DNA of 64,000 nucleotides from Bacillota bacterium (GTDB lineage: Bacteria > Bacillota > Clostridia > Christensenellales > Aristaeellaceae), in assembly GCA_023392515.1 (NCBI GenBank), contig JAEVYX010000035.1:5663-69662 (forward strand). Reading direction: 5' to 3'. Positions 7,443 through 17,089 of this stretch are shown in pieces. The notes below the pieces were generated by a model. That model made no database searches. It was given only the letters and a program-made list of their open reading frames with translations, and was not told the DNA's origin. The number at the start of each line of letters is the position of its first letter. Position 1 is the stretch's first letter. The translations under genes were made by a program, and so were the position numbers.

Positions 7443-8294
7443 TCACCACCTGCGCCGATCTATCCATTCTCCAAGGCCGAGCCCGGCTACAATCCAGCCC
7501 AAAGGCCCACAGCCGCAGCCCGAGCAGCCCCTTCTTCGGCGACCATTACGGCTTCCGAAAATGAGAAAGAACAGGATGATCAGCACAAACAGCTTGCCCA
7601 GGCTGAAGCCCGAATTTTTTTCTTCCCGCACAAACACTTCCCCGGCAGTTTCCTTGCGCTCCTCTGTATGATCCCCGGCAAAGAAGGAGTCGTTGTCCCA
7701 CAAGAAATCACGCCAGCTGTCTCCGCTGGGGGCCAGGGTAGGTGCGGGTGTAGCCGTGGCCTGGGGTGCGCCAAACAGGCCGGCGGTAGAAATGGCTGCA
7801 CCGTATTGCTTGCCCAGCAGGTTTGCCAATGCCGGAATATACCGGGCGACAGCGTCATCATACTGCTGCGCATCATAGCTGCTTTGGAAATTCGCGCTGA
7901 GAAGATTCTGCTGGGATTCTGCCGGAAGCCTGCGAAGAAGCGTATTCCCGGCCACTGTGGCGTAAGTTTCTTCCCCGACTGCCATAAGCAGCATCAAGTC
8001 TTCCTCGCCCAGCTGCCAGCGCCCAAACAATTCCTTGGTATAGGCGTTGATTTCCATGCCATCCAGGAAGTGGACAGTGGTGATCCACAAGTTAACCCCT
8101 GTCGCATCATGCAGGCTTTTTTGAAAAGAATTGAGATCCTTTACCGTATCGGCGCTAAGCACATCGGCATAGTCCGATACATTCCCGGTTTTTTCCGGAA
8201 ACCTGGGTGAAGCGAAGGCGCCGACCGTAAGGGATAAAAGCAGCGCCAGCAAAAGCACGGCCCCAAGGCGGCGGAAAAACACAGTTCGTGCCAT
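7443..8294 (-). CDS. TPM-domain membrane protein
   Basis: About 283 residues: an N-terminal signal or anchor sequence, a TPM domain (about residues 30-160, with VSDYADVLSADTVKDLN and GVNLWITTVHF), a linker rich in Ala, Thr and Pro, and a C-terminal membrane helix followed by an Arg/Gly/Cys-rich tail (GCSGCGCGPLGW). TPM domains face outside the membrane and have been linked to phosphatase activity, membrane-protein repair and respiratory complex assembly; the role here is unknown. It directly follows the LemA-like gene, a pairing seen in many bacteria. I chose the start at 8294 because AAGGAG lies 7 to 8 bases before it; the ATG at 8315 is possible too. Confidence 0.75.
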   Translation of the reverse strand: MARTVFFRRLGAVLLLALLLSLTVGAFASPRFPEKTGNVSDYADVLSADTVKDLNSFQKSLHDATGVNLWITTVHFLDGMEINAYTKELFGRWQLGEEDLMLLMAVGEETYATVAGNTLLRRLPAESQQNLLSANFQSSYDAQQYDDAVARYIPALANLLGKQYGAAISTAGLFGAPQATATPAPTLAPSGDSWRDFLWDNDSFFAGDHTEERKETAGEVFVREEKNSGFSLGKLFVLIILFFLIFGSRNGRRRRGCSGCGCGPLGWIVAGLGLGEWIDRRRW

Positions 8295-8328
8295 AGCCAT
8301 TCTCCTTTTTGTCATTGCGCTTCCCCCT

Positions 8329-8880
8329 TTACTCCGCTGCAAAAACCTGCGCATCGCCAACGCCCATAAACCCGGCGAAAAAACCGCTGAGAGACATCTG
8401 CCTGCGCCGGTTGTAATCCTCCGCAGCCTGGTTGTACGCCTGAATTGCCGCGTTCTGGCTTAGGGAGTTCATCTCCCCCGTCAGCGTCGTCAGATAGTTC
8501 TGATCCCGAACACTATCCTTCATGGAGGGAAGCGTGGAAAGCTCTTTTTCCAATTGTTCCACGGCCCGGCTCAGATCCTGATCGGCCCGATATTTTTGAG
8601 AAAGGGAGGCATCTTGCCGCAATAGCGTTTCCCTTGCTGCATTCAGGGCTTTGATCAGCGGATGGGAAGCATCCAAATGCCGCCCGGCTACCACCTGCAG
8701 GTTATGGGCATCCGCAGCTCGCAGTTCCAGCACAGCCTTGAGCCCAGTCTCCGAGGCATATGCCGCCTGCACCTTATCCTTTTCCTCCTGCCAGCCCCTG
8801 CGCGCGCCAAAGCCCAGGCCTCCTGCTACCAGCAGGATCGCCAGCACCACGCATAAAAAGGTGTGCGAGGTCTTCTTCAT
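8329..8880 (-). CDS. LemA family protein
   Basis: About 183 residues with an N-terminal transmembrane helix and a mostly helical extracellular part. The C-terminal AIQAYNQAAEDYNRRRQM followed by FFAGFMGV is the family hallmark, where YN...YN is followed by a hydrophobic end segment. LemA proteins are anchored helical bundles of unknown biochemical role, often encoded next to TPM proteins, as here (34 bases to the TPM start). The start at 8880 is placed 7 bases after a GGGAGG site; the adjacent ATG at 8883 cannot be excluded. A hairpin with a T-run lies just before the ribosome binding site, so expression relative to telA may be tuned by partial termination. Confidence 0.75.
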   Translation of the reverse strand: MKKTSHTFLCVVLAILLVAGGLGFGARRGWQEEKDKVQAAYASETGLKAVLELRAADAHNLQVVAGRHLDASHPLIKALNAARETLLRQDASLSQKYRADQDLSRAVEQLEKELSTLPSMKDSVRDQNYLTTLTGEMNSLSQNAAIQAYNQAAEDYNRRRQMSLSGFFAGFMGVGDAQVFAAE

Positions 8881-8897
8881 CATGATTCCTCCCTTTG

Positions 8898-8961
8898 GAA
8901 AAACAGGCAAGGGCCATCCCCCTTGAAACCCCGCCCGGGATGTTCAAGGGCATGGCCCTTG
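8898..8961 (-). terminator. Terminator-like hairpin between telA and the LemA-like gene
   Basis: A two-part stem, CAAGGGCCAT/ATGGCCCTTG and CCCTTGAA/TTCAAGGG, followed on the minus strand by a CCTGTTTTT run. No separate promoter was seen for the genes beyond it, so it may allow partial read-through. Confidence 0.6.
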
Positions 8962-8992
8962 ATAAAAGTCCAGGTTTAATCCCGGCCTTCCC

Positions 8993-10165
8993 TCAGCGCT
9001 TGAGCTCCAGGAGCTTGCTTTTCAGTTCGCCTTCCATCTTGTACAGCGTGGCTTCCGCAGCCAGCCGCTTTTGATGGCCTTCAGACTGGATGCGCATCAC
9101 TTCATTGATGGTATCAATCAGGGATTGATTGGTCTGCACCAGCGTCTCGATATCGATAATGCCGCGCTCCGCTTCGGTAGCGGTTTCAATCGTACCCATT
9201 TTTAACGTTTCTGCGTTCTTTTTGAGCAGTTCGTTGGTCATATTGGTCACTGCCGTCTGGGCCTTCAAGGCCGTCTGGCTGTGATGCAGCCCCAAAGCCA
9301 GCACCATTTGGCTCTTCCAAAGGGGCAGGGTATTGCTCAGGGTGCTTTGAATCCGCTCCACCAGCAGGCTGTCGTTATTTTGCAACAGCCTTATTTGGGG
9401 GGCCATCTGCATGGATACCTGGCGGGTCAGCTTCAAATCGTGCAGCTTTTTCTCGAAGCGGTCGCACATGGCGCTCAAATCATTGGCCTTTTGGGCATCC
9501 ATAGCATCCCCGGACTGGGCCGCTTTTTCCTTCAGCTCCTTCAGTTCCGTGTCCCGCACCTTTTGCAGCTTCTCGTCCCCGGCGATAATGTACATGGTCA
9601 GTTCTTTGAAATAGACGGTATTCTGATCATACAGATGGTTGAACATGGCTACATCTTTTAGCAGCTGCACCTGATAGCCTTCCAGGCTCCCCGCGATATT
9701 TTCCACGTTCACGCCGACTTTTTCATACCGGGCTTTCATGGACTCGATCTGTTTCCCGGCGTTCTTAAAAAATTTCATGATGCCCTTGGGCGCTTCGGCA
9801 TCCGTATCAAAGCCCTTCAGTTCGGTAACCAGGTTGACCAGCATATCGCCAATCTCACCAGTTTCGCTGCTTTTCACATACTCCAAAGCCTTATCGGAAA
9901 AGTCCGCAATTTTCTTTTGGGCATCGGCGCCAAAGAGGAGTACATGATCGGGATTATTCAAATTGAGCCGGTCGATAAAATCGGAGATGCTCTTTTTCTC
10001 CTCCGCGGTCAATTGCTTATCATCCAAACGGTTGACCACGATCTCCGTGGCTTTGGGCGCTTCCACCTGGGTGGCGGCCAGCGTCTCCTCCAGCAGCACC
10101 TTATCCCGAAGAGACACATCGGGCTGCAACGTGAGGGTGGGGATGGACGGTTGTTCGCTGCTCAT
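8993..10165 (-). CDS. telA: TelA-family (toxic anion resistance) protein
   Basis: A 390-residue, mainly alpha-helical cytosolic protein of normal length for TelA (PF05816). Recognisable segments are the N-terminal DFIDRLNLNNPDHVLLFGADAQ, the central GYQVQLLKDVAMFNHLYDQN near residue 165 and the C-terminal QTNQSLIDTINEVMRIQ and KRLAAEATLYKMEGELKSKL. Family members were named from tellurite resistance but most are tied to envelope stress. It lies 12 bases after xpaC in the same direction, the standard pairing in Firmicutes (yceG/yceH-like). Both genes share the promoter at 11063-11091. Confidence 0.9.
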   Translation of the reverse strand: MSSEQPSIPTLTLQPDVSLRDKVLLEETLAATQVEAPKATEIVVNRLDDKQLTAEEKKSISDFIDRLNLNNPDHVLLFGADAQKKIADFSDKALEYVKSSETGEIGDMLVNLVTELKGFDTDAEAPKGIMKFFKNAGKQIESMKARYEKVGVNVENIAGSLEGYQVQLLKDVAMFNHLYDQNTVYFKELTMYIIAGDEKLQKVRDTELKELKEKAAQSGDAMDAQKANDLSAMCDRFEKKLHDLKLTRQVSMQMAPQIRLLQNNDSLLVERIQSTLSNTLPLWKSQMVLALGLHHSQTALKAQTAVTNMTNELLKKNAETLKMGTIETATEAERGIIDIETLVQTNQSLIDTINEVMRIQSEGHQKRLAAEATLYKMEGELKSKLLELKR

Positions 10166-10177
10166 AAAATGCTCCTC

Positions 10178-10921
10178 CTATTCGTGTTTTTCAGAGGCGG
10201 CTTCGGCTGGCGCCGGTTTGCCTTTCCCCATCTGTTGAAATCCGGTTTCTACCAGGCCATCCCGCTTGAGCATCTGCTCCAGCACTTCAATGTCGGTAGT
10301 CACATCCAGCATATCGTCATGGTACAGGTTTTCCAGCTGCTTTTCACAGGCGGTCAGCACAACACCCATGGCTTTTACAATGCGGCTGCGGGCCGCGCTG
10401 GCATTCTCACCTGAAACCTCACGCTGGTCCATTACCCGGTAGCTTTTAAGCATTTTCAGGGTGGTGGGCAGATAGTAGTCCATAAACCGGCGGATTTGGG
10501 GGGCCTTTTGCGGCTTTTCCGCTACGGTTCGAAAGATTTGCCCGCACAGCCGTTCCAGGTCGTCCATCTGTTTGGACAGAGCCGGATCGGGAATCAGTTC
10601 GTTTTCCATGCGGATCTGCGCCATCATTTCCTTGCCCTTTTGAATCAGTTCGTCGGCGGCAGCATTTCCTGTTGTGGGAATTTCCTCAAGCACTTCCTGC
10701 TTTGCCTGCTGCCGATTAGGTGACAGGTCCAGCCCCGAGCCCATGATGGCAACCACCCGGCCGATAAGCAGCGCCAGTGCGCCGGCCAAGATATAATCTC
10801 CAATCCGGTACAGGGGGAATAGCACGGCATACAGGGCAAAGACGATGCCAAATGCCAAGATACCGGCTCCAGCCCCTTTTTTTGGTTTCTTCCCTCCGGG
10901 GGAAGGTTGTTTTCCTGCCAT
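10178..10921 (-). CDS. xpaC: XpaC-like membrane protein
   Basis: A 247-residue protein with a basic N-terminus, two membrane helices (about residues 19-40 and 43-61) and a helical cytosolic domain (RRFMDYYLPTTLKMLKSYRVM near residue 145; LYHDDMLDVTTDIEVLEQML near 205). These segments match XpaC, first described for hydrolysis of a chromogenic phosphate, although its real function is unknown. It sits directly before telA in one operon, as in many Firmicutes, which suggests joint work at the membrane under envelope stress. A GGAGGGG site lies about 6 bases before the ATG. Confidence 0.85.
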   Translation of the reverse strand: MAGKQPSPGGKKPKKGAGAGILAFGIVFALYAVLFPLYRIGDYILAGALALLIGRVVAIMGSGLDLSPNRQQAKQEVLEEIPTTGNAAADELIQKGKEMMAQIRMENELIPDPALSKQMDDLERLCGQIFRTVAEKPQKAPQIRRFMDYYLPTTLKMLKSYRVMDQREVSGENASAARSRIVKAMGVVLTACEKQLENLYHDDMLDVTTDIEVLEQMLKRDGLVETGFQQMGKGKPAPAEAASEKHE

Positions 10922-11062
10922 GACTGCCCCTCCGTTATTGGCTTCATTCCGGGCCTATTGTATCCAATTTGCGCTTTTGCGTCCACTTCAATCCGCGCAA
11001 AGCCGCAATTTTGCGTTTCAGGCATGCAGCCTGGGCTTCAACACCTTTTGCGGCTGGTTATT

Positions 11063-11091
11063 ATTATATCATAGCGCTATGCCTTTGGAAA
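11063..11091 (-). promoter_or_regulatory. Promoter of xpaC-telA
   Basis: TTTCCA, 17 bases, TATAAT on the minus strand, about 140 bases before xpaC. The -35 box is weak. Confidence 0.55.
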
Positions 11092-11141
11092 GAAAAGGGC
11101 ATGAGAAAACTATGAGAATTCCATGAGAATGACCATGTTCT

Positions 11142-11175
11142 AAAAAAGGGCGCCGGCCTAAACCGACACCCTTTT
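11142..11175 (-). terminator. Intrinsic terminator after the LCP gene
   Basis: A long stem with AAAAGGG/CCCTTTT ends and a GC core with two mismatches. It ends in a T-run on the minus strand and starts 10 bases after the stop. Confidence 0.8.
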
Positions 11176-11184
11176 CAAAAACGC

Positions 11185-12369
11185 TTATTGTTCGTAATAG
11201 CTTTGCCCGTAAATAAATTCATGCAGCGCATCTATATTTTTCTTCAGGTTTTTGCCATTCATATACACAAGGCTTGCACCATTGATCGTCTTGTACCCAA
11301 AGGTGTGATCCATGGGCAGCCGATGTTCCGTAAAGAGCGTTTCCCCTGCCTTGGCCTTATCCATCAGGTCTGAAGCGAGCACTGTGCTTCCCAGTTCAAA
11401 AATCTCACTGGCGGTCAGGTTGGTGTAGACGTAGGGAAGCACCGCGGTCATCAGGTCCATCATCTTGTCCAGGTTCATGTCCTGCATAACCAAGTTGAGC
11501 AGCGCCTGCAACAGCTTTCTTTGCCGGGCTGTCCGAACAAAATCGTTATCAAGGCCGCGGATGCGGGCAAAGGCCACCGCCTGCATGCCGTCCAGGTGAT
11601 GCACGCCTTCCACGCCCTTTACCTTCTGGCGGTCCACCTTGTCCAGGGGTTCTTTTCTCAGCTCATAGTTGATACGGTTGGCTTCCGCTTTGGTCAGTTC
11701 TATATCCACGCCGCCAAGGCTGTCGATGATGGCAGCCAGGCCGAAGAAATTGATCGTTACAAAATGGTCGATATTCATTTGGAAGTTGCGGTTCACTGTG
11801 CGCATGGAAAGCTTTGGGCCGCCGTCTTCCCCATCTTTGCCGCCAAACTTGTACGCCACGTTGATGCGGTACATGTTTTTATAGCCCGGCACAGTCACGG
11901 CAGTATCCCTGGCGATGGAGGCCAGCTTGATTTCGCCTGTTTCCTTGTGGATGGACAGAATCATCACCACATCGGAAAGCCCCGTATCCTTCACATCATT
12001 ACGGGCGTCCACGCCCAAGAGCAGGATATTGAAATAATCATCCGGCAGCTTCACGTTGGTTTCCAGCGTGGTCGGGTCGATATCCGCCCGTTCGCTTTCA
12101 TCAATCCCGTTTAGCTGCTGGGCGATGTCCTCGTCCAGCTCGCCCGGATCAATGGCGGCTTCCATGTCTGCCCCTTCCGCGTTGGCGGCATCCTCTGCTT
12201 CCCACTGTTCCCACTGGGCCAAATCTTCCTCATCCAGGCCCGTTTTGATTTCATTCCCGAACAGGGATACCTCCGGATCCTCCTCCGACAAGGCAGCGGT
12301 AGACAGGGAGGCAAGGCACAACATAAGGCATAAGGCCCAGACAAGCCCTTTTTTCATAAATGAAACCAA
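11185..12369 (-). CDS. LytR-CpsA-Psr (LCP) family protein
   Basis: An exported enzyme family that transfers undecaprenyl-linked polymers such as teichoic acid or capsule onto peptidoglycan. After a signal sequence (KKGLVWALCLMLCLASLSTAAL) comes an acidic linker (about residues 30-95, rich in Glu, Asp and Ala) and then the LCP domain. LCP marks are YFNILLLGVDAR, SDVVMILSI, KLASIARDTAVTVPG, FGLAAIIDSLGGVDI, QAVAFARIRGLDNDFVRTAR and the Arg/Asp residues that bind the lipid pyrophosphate. I placed the start at a TTG (12369), 8 bases after GGAGG, because the first in-frame ATG at 12357 lies too far from that site. The ATG start would still leave the signal peptide whole. Confidence 0.88.
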   Translation of the reverse strand: MVSFMKKGLVWALCLMLCLASLSTAALSEEDPEVSLFGNEIKTGLDEEDLAQWEQWEAEDAANAEGADMEAAIDPGELDEDIAQQLNGIDESERADIDPTTLETNVKLPDDYFNILLLGVDARNDVKDTGLSDVVMILSIHKETGEIKLASIARDTAVTVPGYKNMYRINVAYKFGGKDGEDGGPKLSMRTVNRNFQMNIDHFVTINFFGLAAIIDSLGGVDIELTKAEANRINYELRKEPLDKVDRQKVKGVEGVHHLDGMQAVAFARIRGLDNDFVRTARQRKLLQALLNLVMQDMNLDKMMDLMTAVLPYVYTNLTASEIFELGSTVLASDLMDKAKAGETLFTEHRLPMDHTFGYKTINGASLVYMNGKNLKKNIDALHEFIYGQSYYEQ

Positions 12370-12429
12370 GCAACATTCCTCCTGTAAAGGGGTGGGGCGG
12401 CCGGTTTTTACCGGGGCCATTTCCGGCTC

Positions 12430-12458
12430 ATTATACGCGCACAGGCATAAAAAAGCAA
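12430..12458 (-). promoter_or_regulatory. Promoter of the LCP gene
   Basis: TTGCTT, 17 bases, TATAAT on the minus strand, between the large surface protein gene and the LCP gene. Confidence 0.6.
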
Positions 12459-12487
12459 TCCTCGTCTTTTCCCAATTGCGGTTCCGT

Positions 12488-15400
12488 TCAGGGTTTTCTG
12501 ATCAGGGCATACAGCCCCGAATCCTGAACCGCGGCCAGCAGATATCTTCTGGAACGGCGCAAGCCGGAAAAGGGCGCCTGCATCTCCGTGAACAAATATG
12601 GGGTAATGAATACGCCAGGCCGGATTTGAGCCTTCTGTTCGTCTGCAGGAAGGGTCAAAAGCCCATAGGCGGCAGCAAAAGTATCTTCCTCAAAGCCTTC
12701 CAGGCTTTGGGCCATATGGTAAATATCCTCCATATCCACAGCCGCCTTCAGGCTCTTCATCAAAGGCGCGATATCAAAGGTTTCATCATCGAGCACCATC
12801 TGAGCCGTCAGGCGGAACATGCGCCCGGCAGGGAGCATGCCGCTGATTCCTGCCTGCTCCTGGGCGGTAAGAGTAGTGACCGGCGTCAGCATAATCTGAA
12901 ATTTCGCCTTGCTGATGGCAGTTTTCTCCTGGGCTGCAATTGCCCGGATGGCCTCATTGTTCAAATCGGCCAGGGAATAGAGTACCGTCATATCCGCAAC
13001 AGAGAAACTGATGTGGGTAATACCCAGCTTCACCAGCTTGTTTACCAGCCCTTGGGTCATGGTAAGCTGCCGGCCCCTGTAGATAAGCTTGCCGTCGCTG
13101 TCCGTGGCATACCCGCCATCCTTATTCAGTTCGGGCTCCGTTTCCAGGCTTAACAGCACTTCGTTTCCGGAAGAATTTACCCGGAAAGAGGGGCTGAAGG
13201 GGCGGACCTTTCCATCCTCGGTATCTGTGAAAAGCTTGCCGTAACTCTCCTTGTTGATGGTCAACTTTTCCGTCGTGTTCAGGATGATATCCAGCTTGTG
13301 CTTATCGGAAAGCTGGATGATTTGATGAATGGGCACAATGGGAATCGCCGTAGAGCCGCCTCCGCCGGGAAATCCCCAGCCCATCATGGGCAGGATGGTG
13401 AATGGCGTCGCATCGGAATCCAGCACCACCCGGTAGTTGTTCCCGGCAGACAAGCCGTCCACTACATAGGCATAGGAACCTGGTGCTTCCCCTTCCTCTC
13501 TGGAAAGATCGCCGGTAAGGGTATCTTCATCCAATAGGCCCCAGGCGGTATAGAAGAAGAACGGGTCCATATCCCCTTCAAACTTCATCTGGTTGGGTTC
13601 CGGAATAATAGTCACTGTCCGGGGCAGAATGCGAAAAGCAGCTTCCGCCGTTGCGGCATTCAGGTTTTCCGTGGCCTCCGCCGTAGCCACCGCCTTATAA
13701 TACCCCGCCTTGACGGGGGCTTTTGTACTGGAATAACTGGTGCCGTTATAGCCCTTATAAACCCAGGTAACTTTGCCGCCATCATTATTTTCAATGGAGG
13801 GTGAAGGCTTATCCCCATAGGTCACATCTTCACAGACAACATGCAAATCATTTGTTCCTTTGGCAATTTCAAAGGTGATGGTCCGTTCCGCCGCCTCATA
13901 ATTCCGGCTCGCTTCGGCCTGAAGCTTTACCGTATAGATGCCCACATTCACAGGGGTGTCTATTTGCGTGCCCTGCGCCGTGTTTCCCTTATAAAAGACG
14001 GCAGTGACTTCCGCACCCCCCAGGGCGGAAACGTTGGAAAGGGAAACGGGAACGCCGTCATAGCTTTTGTAAAGCGGTGCGGAAAGGACAATGCTTCCCG
14101 GGGCTTTTGCAATAGCAAACTCCTTTTGCACGGTGGTTGCAAAATAGCGTACGTGATCCTGGGGCACGGTAAGCGTAAGGGTATAGGTTCCGGCGTCAAC
14201 GGGTGTTTCCCCCGGCTGCAGCCCTTCGCCCGTATAGGTCACCGCCACTCCCTCAGGCGCACCGCTAAAAGTATAGGGCGTGCCATCGTACACCCGGCCG
14301 ATATCCCCCAATGCAGGCGCATAAGGACCCCGTACCATAATGGTGTAAATGGGGCTGAAGGTAAAGCCGTCCACCGTGTTGGCGGTAAGCTGAGCGCCGG
14401 CCTCTCTGGCGCCATACACCCGGAAGGTTATTGTTTTCCCGGGTGTAAGCCCGGTAAGGAGAACCTTGCCAGCACTGGCCGCATGGCGGGAAGCATCCGC
14501 CACATACGTATCCGGCAGTGCCTGGGCAGTGTCGCCCACAACATATTGCACGCCGCTGGTCCCGGCATCAGGGGCGCTGAAAGTGATTTCCGTCCCTTCT
14601 TCCTTGCTGACAGACTGCACATTTTCGATAGGCAACCAATCTGCAGGGTTCCCCTGGCCATTGAGTATCACAGCCGTATAGGTATTTTTCCCGTCGGAAA
14701 CGGCCACATCCTGCTGATTTAAAAGGGTGCTGCGCCAGACATAGATTTTCCCGTCGGCCATGGTGCGCGTCGCTGTAGGAGCTTCGCCGCCAATTTTCAG
14801 GGTTACATCCCGGCTAGCCACAGGATGCCCTTCCCCATCCGTTACGAGGATAACGCTGGGCTGTATTCCAGGATTGCCTGTAAATCCCGGAATGATGGAA
14901 ACATTGGCTAGAATGCTCAAGCCCGTCTGCTGGGATGGCAGCGCTCCCTGCACTGTAAGCGTGCCGCTGCCCCCAATGGTCATCGCACCATTCGATAGGA
15001 AGCCCGGCCCGGCGATGTTCTCCAGCCGGTTATCGCCAGCCACCGTAAAATTCACATTCGCTCCGCTTCCAATTACCATGGGAATGGAAGGCCCACTGAT
15101 ATGAACCCCTTTAAGCGTGATGTTGGCCGTCACGCCATCCGTCAACTGAATGAAATTGGATGTAGGAACCCCTTCTCCATCAATTACATAGGTGCCATTA
15201 GCAGATATAGTTATTATACCGTTTTTCAGGTAGAAGTATTGGGGAGATGGTGCAGAAACCACGGATATGTTGATTACGCTCCCATCCTGGGCAATCCGGT
15301 ATTCCTTATCCGCGGGAAGAACCGGCAAGAGCATGGATGTCGCGTCCTTCCACAAGACGGGAATGCTTCTGCCCTCCAGGATACAGGTGCTTGTCAGTCC

Positions 15401-16951
15401 CACGCTTCCTACCGTTACGAGCTGCGCTTCCTGTCCGTTTATGAGAAAACGGCCTGGAGTTATATAATACATGGGACTGTGAATATTGCCCGACATCACA
15501 TTGATTCTATTCACAAAACCTAAAGGAGAAGCTAAATCGAGAGATCCGGAGCCCGTTATCGTAAGCATATGATAATTAAAAGAATCAATCGCCATCTGCG
15601 ATATGCTGTTGCTCCCCCTCAGTTCCAGCACTGCTTCACGCCACATCTTAAAATTGTGATTCGCGTTGAGGGTTACATGATCGAGAATAAGGGAAATCCC
15701 ATCTCCGTCAAATGTAATGGTTGTATCAATAGAAACACTTCCCGTCACGCGGTAGACACCAGGCTGGGTCAGCGTCACGTTTGGCTGGGCATTCAAGTCC
15801 AGCAGCACCCCATCCCCTTCCGGTGCGGCCGACGGCGCTTCCCTTACGGCCAGTATACCGTTTGCTACCTGGCCCTTATATTCATAATTCGCTTTTGGGG
15901 CGGGCAGCCACAAATACATTTTCCCATCCGCGTGGGGCTGGTTGGCGCTGTAGTCTGCCCCGTTCACCGTGCAGGAAGTGACACCTTCGGCGGAAAAATC
16001 CGCCCGCTGTGCCCCGTTTTTCTCTGTAAAATTCGCCTTGATGGAGCCGCCCTGAACTTCGACCGTGCTGTTGGTGCCTAGGACAGTTTCCCCTATATCC
16101 AGCGCGCCGCCGGACAAATAGACCACTTTGGCCTCATTCCCCAACTGCAGCCGGGAAACGGCATTCAGCCCTTTCAGCATGATGTTTGCCTGAACTTTGG
16201 GGGACAAAATCAGGACATCTGCCTTGCAATTTTCCAACGTCAAAGATACGATGCGGTTCTCCGCCACCGTGATCTTTCCTTCAGGGCGCTTGTCCCCTTT
16301 GATCACGTAATTGCCGCTGCGGTACAGGACAATGTCCCCATCCTCCAGGTTGATCGTTATCGTTTGGGGAACAGCGCTTAACAGCATCCGAACCTTACCT
16401 GACTGCCTGGCCCGCAGCAGCGCATCCTGCTGATCCAATATCCAGGCGCCTTTTTCGCAAAGGGGCATATCCAACCCGTGGACGTCCTTGCCGATATGAA
16501 TGCACCCCGGCACATCACAGGCAGGCGCAAGCAGGCAGTTTTCGTTGGCATGGTCGCAAAGCGTTTCATCCCAGGGTTCCTGTGTGGGAGGAGGAACATC
16601 CGTCGGGGCATCCGTTGCTGCGATTGTGAGGGTAGGCGTGGGCGTAAGCGCAGCGGTGGGCGCAGCCGTTGGGTCAAGGGTGGGCGTAGGGGTGGGTGTA
16701 GGCGTCAATGCCACCGTGGGAACAGGAGCAGGCGATTCCGTAGGGGACAAAGTTGGCGTGGGTGTCACAACATCCGTTGGAGCCGTCGTTTCCGTTACGG
16801 CAGTTGTTTCCGTAGCTTCCAGCGCCATTTCTGTCGGGCCAGCTTCCTCAAAAGGGGTACCCGGCTCCAGCGCCAACACACCCACAGGCTGGACAAACAA
16901 CAAAACGGCCGCCAACACGCCCGCAAAAATACGCTGCATTTTACCCTTCAT
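12488..16951 (-). CDS. Large secreted repeat protein with MBG-like domains
   Basis: A 1487-residue exported protein. Order: signal peptide (about 1-28); a low-complexity Thr/Pro linker (about 40-125, with TPTPTPTPTLD); a short Cys-rich segment (about 133-175, CDHANENC, CDVPGCIHIG); a long beta-strand-rich part with repeating ITL/LTISG turns that looks like a right-handed beta helix (about 195-690); a fibronectin-like segment (about 760-850); then four MBG-type repeats (about 870-1180, marked by YDGTPYTFSGAP, YDGVPVSLSNV, YGDKPSPSIENN and LTGDLSREEGEAPGSYAY); and a C-terminal domain of about 280 residues. No sortase motif or membrane anchor ends it. MBG repeats usually occur in surface adhesins or scaffold proteins. 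An 8-base spacing to GGAGG supports the start. Confidence 0.8.
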   Translation of the reverse strand: MKGKMQRIFAGVLAAVLLFVQPVGVLALEPGTPFEEAGPTEMALEATETTAVTETTAPTDVVTPTPTLSPTESPAPVPTVALTPTPTPTPTLDPTAAPTAALTPTPTLTIAATDAPTDVPPPTQEPWDETLCDHANENCLLAPACDVPGCIHIGKDVHGLDMPLCEKGAWILDQQDALLRARQSGKVRMLLSAVPQTITINLEDGDIVLYRSGNYVIKGDKRPEGKITVAENRIVSLTLENCKADVLILSPKVQANIMLKGLNAVSRLQLGNEAKVVYLSGGALDIGETVLGTNSTVEVQGGSIKANFTEKNGAQRADFSAEGVTSCTVNGADYSANQPHADGKMYLWLPAPKANYEYKGQVANGILAVREAPSAAPEGDGVLLDLNAQPNVTLTQPGVYRVTGSVSIDTTITFDGDGISLILDHVTLNANHNFKMWREAVLELRGSNSISQMAIDSFNYHMLTITGSGSLDLASPLGFVNRINVMSGNIHSPMYYITPGRFLINGQEAQLVTVGSVGLTSTCILEGRSIPVLWKDATSMLLPVLPADKEYRIAQDGSVINISVVSAPSPQYFYLKNGIITISANGTYVIDGEGVPTSNFIQLTDGVTANITLKGVHISGPSIPMVIGSGANVNFTVAGDNRLENIAGPGFLSNGAMTIGGSGTLTVQGALPSQQTGLSILANVSIIPGFTGNPGIQPSVILVTDGEGHPVASRDVTLKIGGEAPTATRTMADGKIYVWRSTLLNQQDVAVSDGKNTYTAVILNGQGNPADWLPIENVQSVSKEEGTEITFSAPDAGTSGVQYVVGDTAQALPDTYVADASRHAASAGKVLLTGLTPGKTITFRVYGAREAGAQLTANTVDGFTFSPIYTIMVRGPYAPALGDIGRVYDGTPYTFSGAPEGVAVTYTGEGLQPGETPVDAGTYTLTLTVPQDHVRYFATTVQKEFAIAKAPGSIVLSAPLYKSYDGVPVSLSNVSALGGAEVTAVFYKGNTAQGTQIDTPVNVGIYTVKLQAEASRNYEAAERTITFEIAKGTNDLHVVCEDVTYGDKPSPSIENNDGGKVTWVYKGYNGTSYSSTKAPVKAGYYKAVATAEATENLNAATAEAAFRILPRTVTIIPEPNQMKFEGDMDPFFFYTAWGLLDEDTLTGDLSREEGEAPGSYAYVVDGLSAGNNYRVVLDSDATPFTILPMMGWGFPGGGGSTAIPIVPIHQIIQLSDKHKLDIILNTTEKLTINKESYGKLFTDTEDGKVRPFSPSFRVNSSGNEVLLSLETEPELNKDGGYATDSDGKLIYRGRQLTMTQGLVNKLVKLGITHISFSVADMTVLYSLADLNNEAIRAIAAQEKTAISKAKFQIMLTPVTTLTAQEQAGISGMLPAGRMFRLTAQMVLDDETFDIAPLMKSLKAAVDMEDIYHMAQSLEGFEEDTFAAAYGLLTLPADEQKAQIRPGVFITPYLFTEMQAPFSGLRRSRRYLLAAVQDSGLYALIRKP

Positions 16952-17089
16952 TTCTCTGGCCTCCCACTTCTTGCCACGTTTCCCATTCTTTTATGTAACG
17001 GGATACAGATTGAAGTCCATCCCTAAAATTGTAAATCTTTACGGCTCTTTCAATAGCAGTAAGATGTATGGCAAATCCGGCATGCATAT

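Noticed and set aside
16600..16800. A tandem DNA repeat with possible phase variation
   Set aside because: It encodes a Thr/Pro linker with mixed codons and no long identical units; slippage potential looks low.
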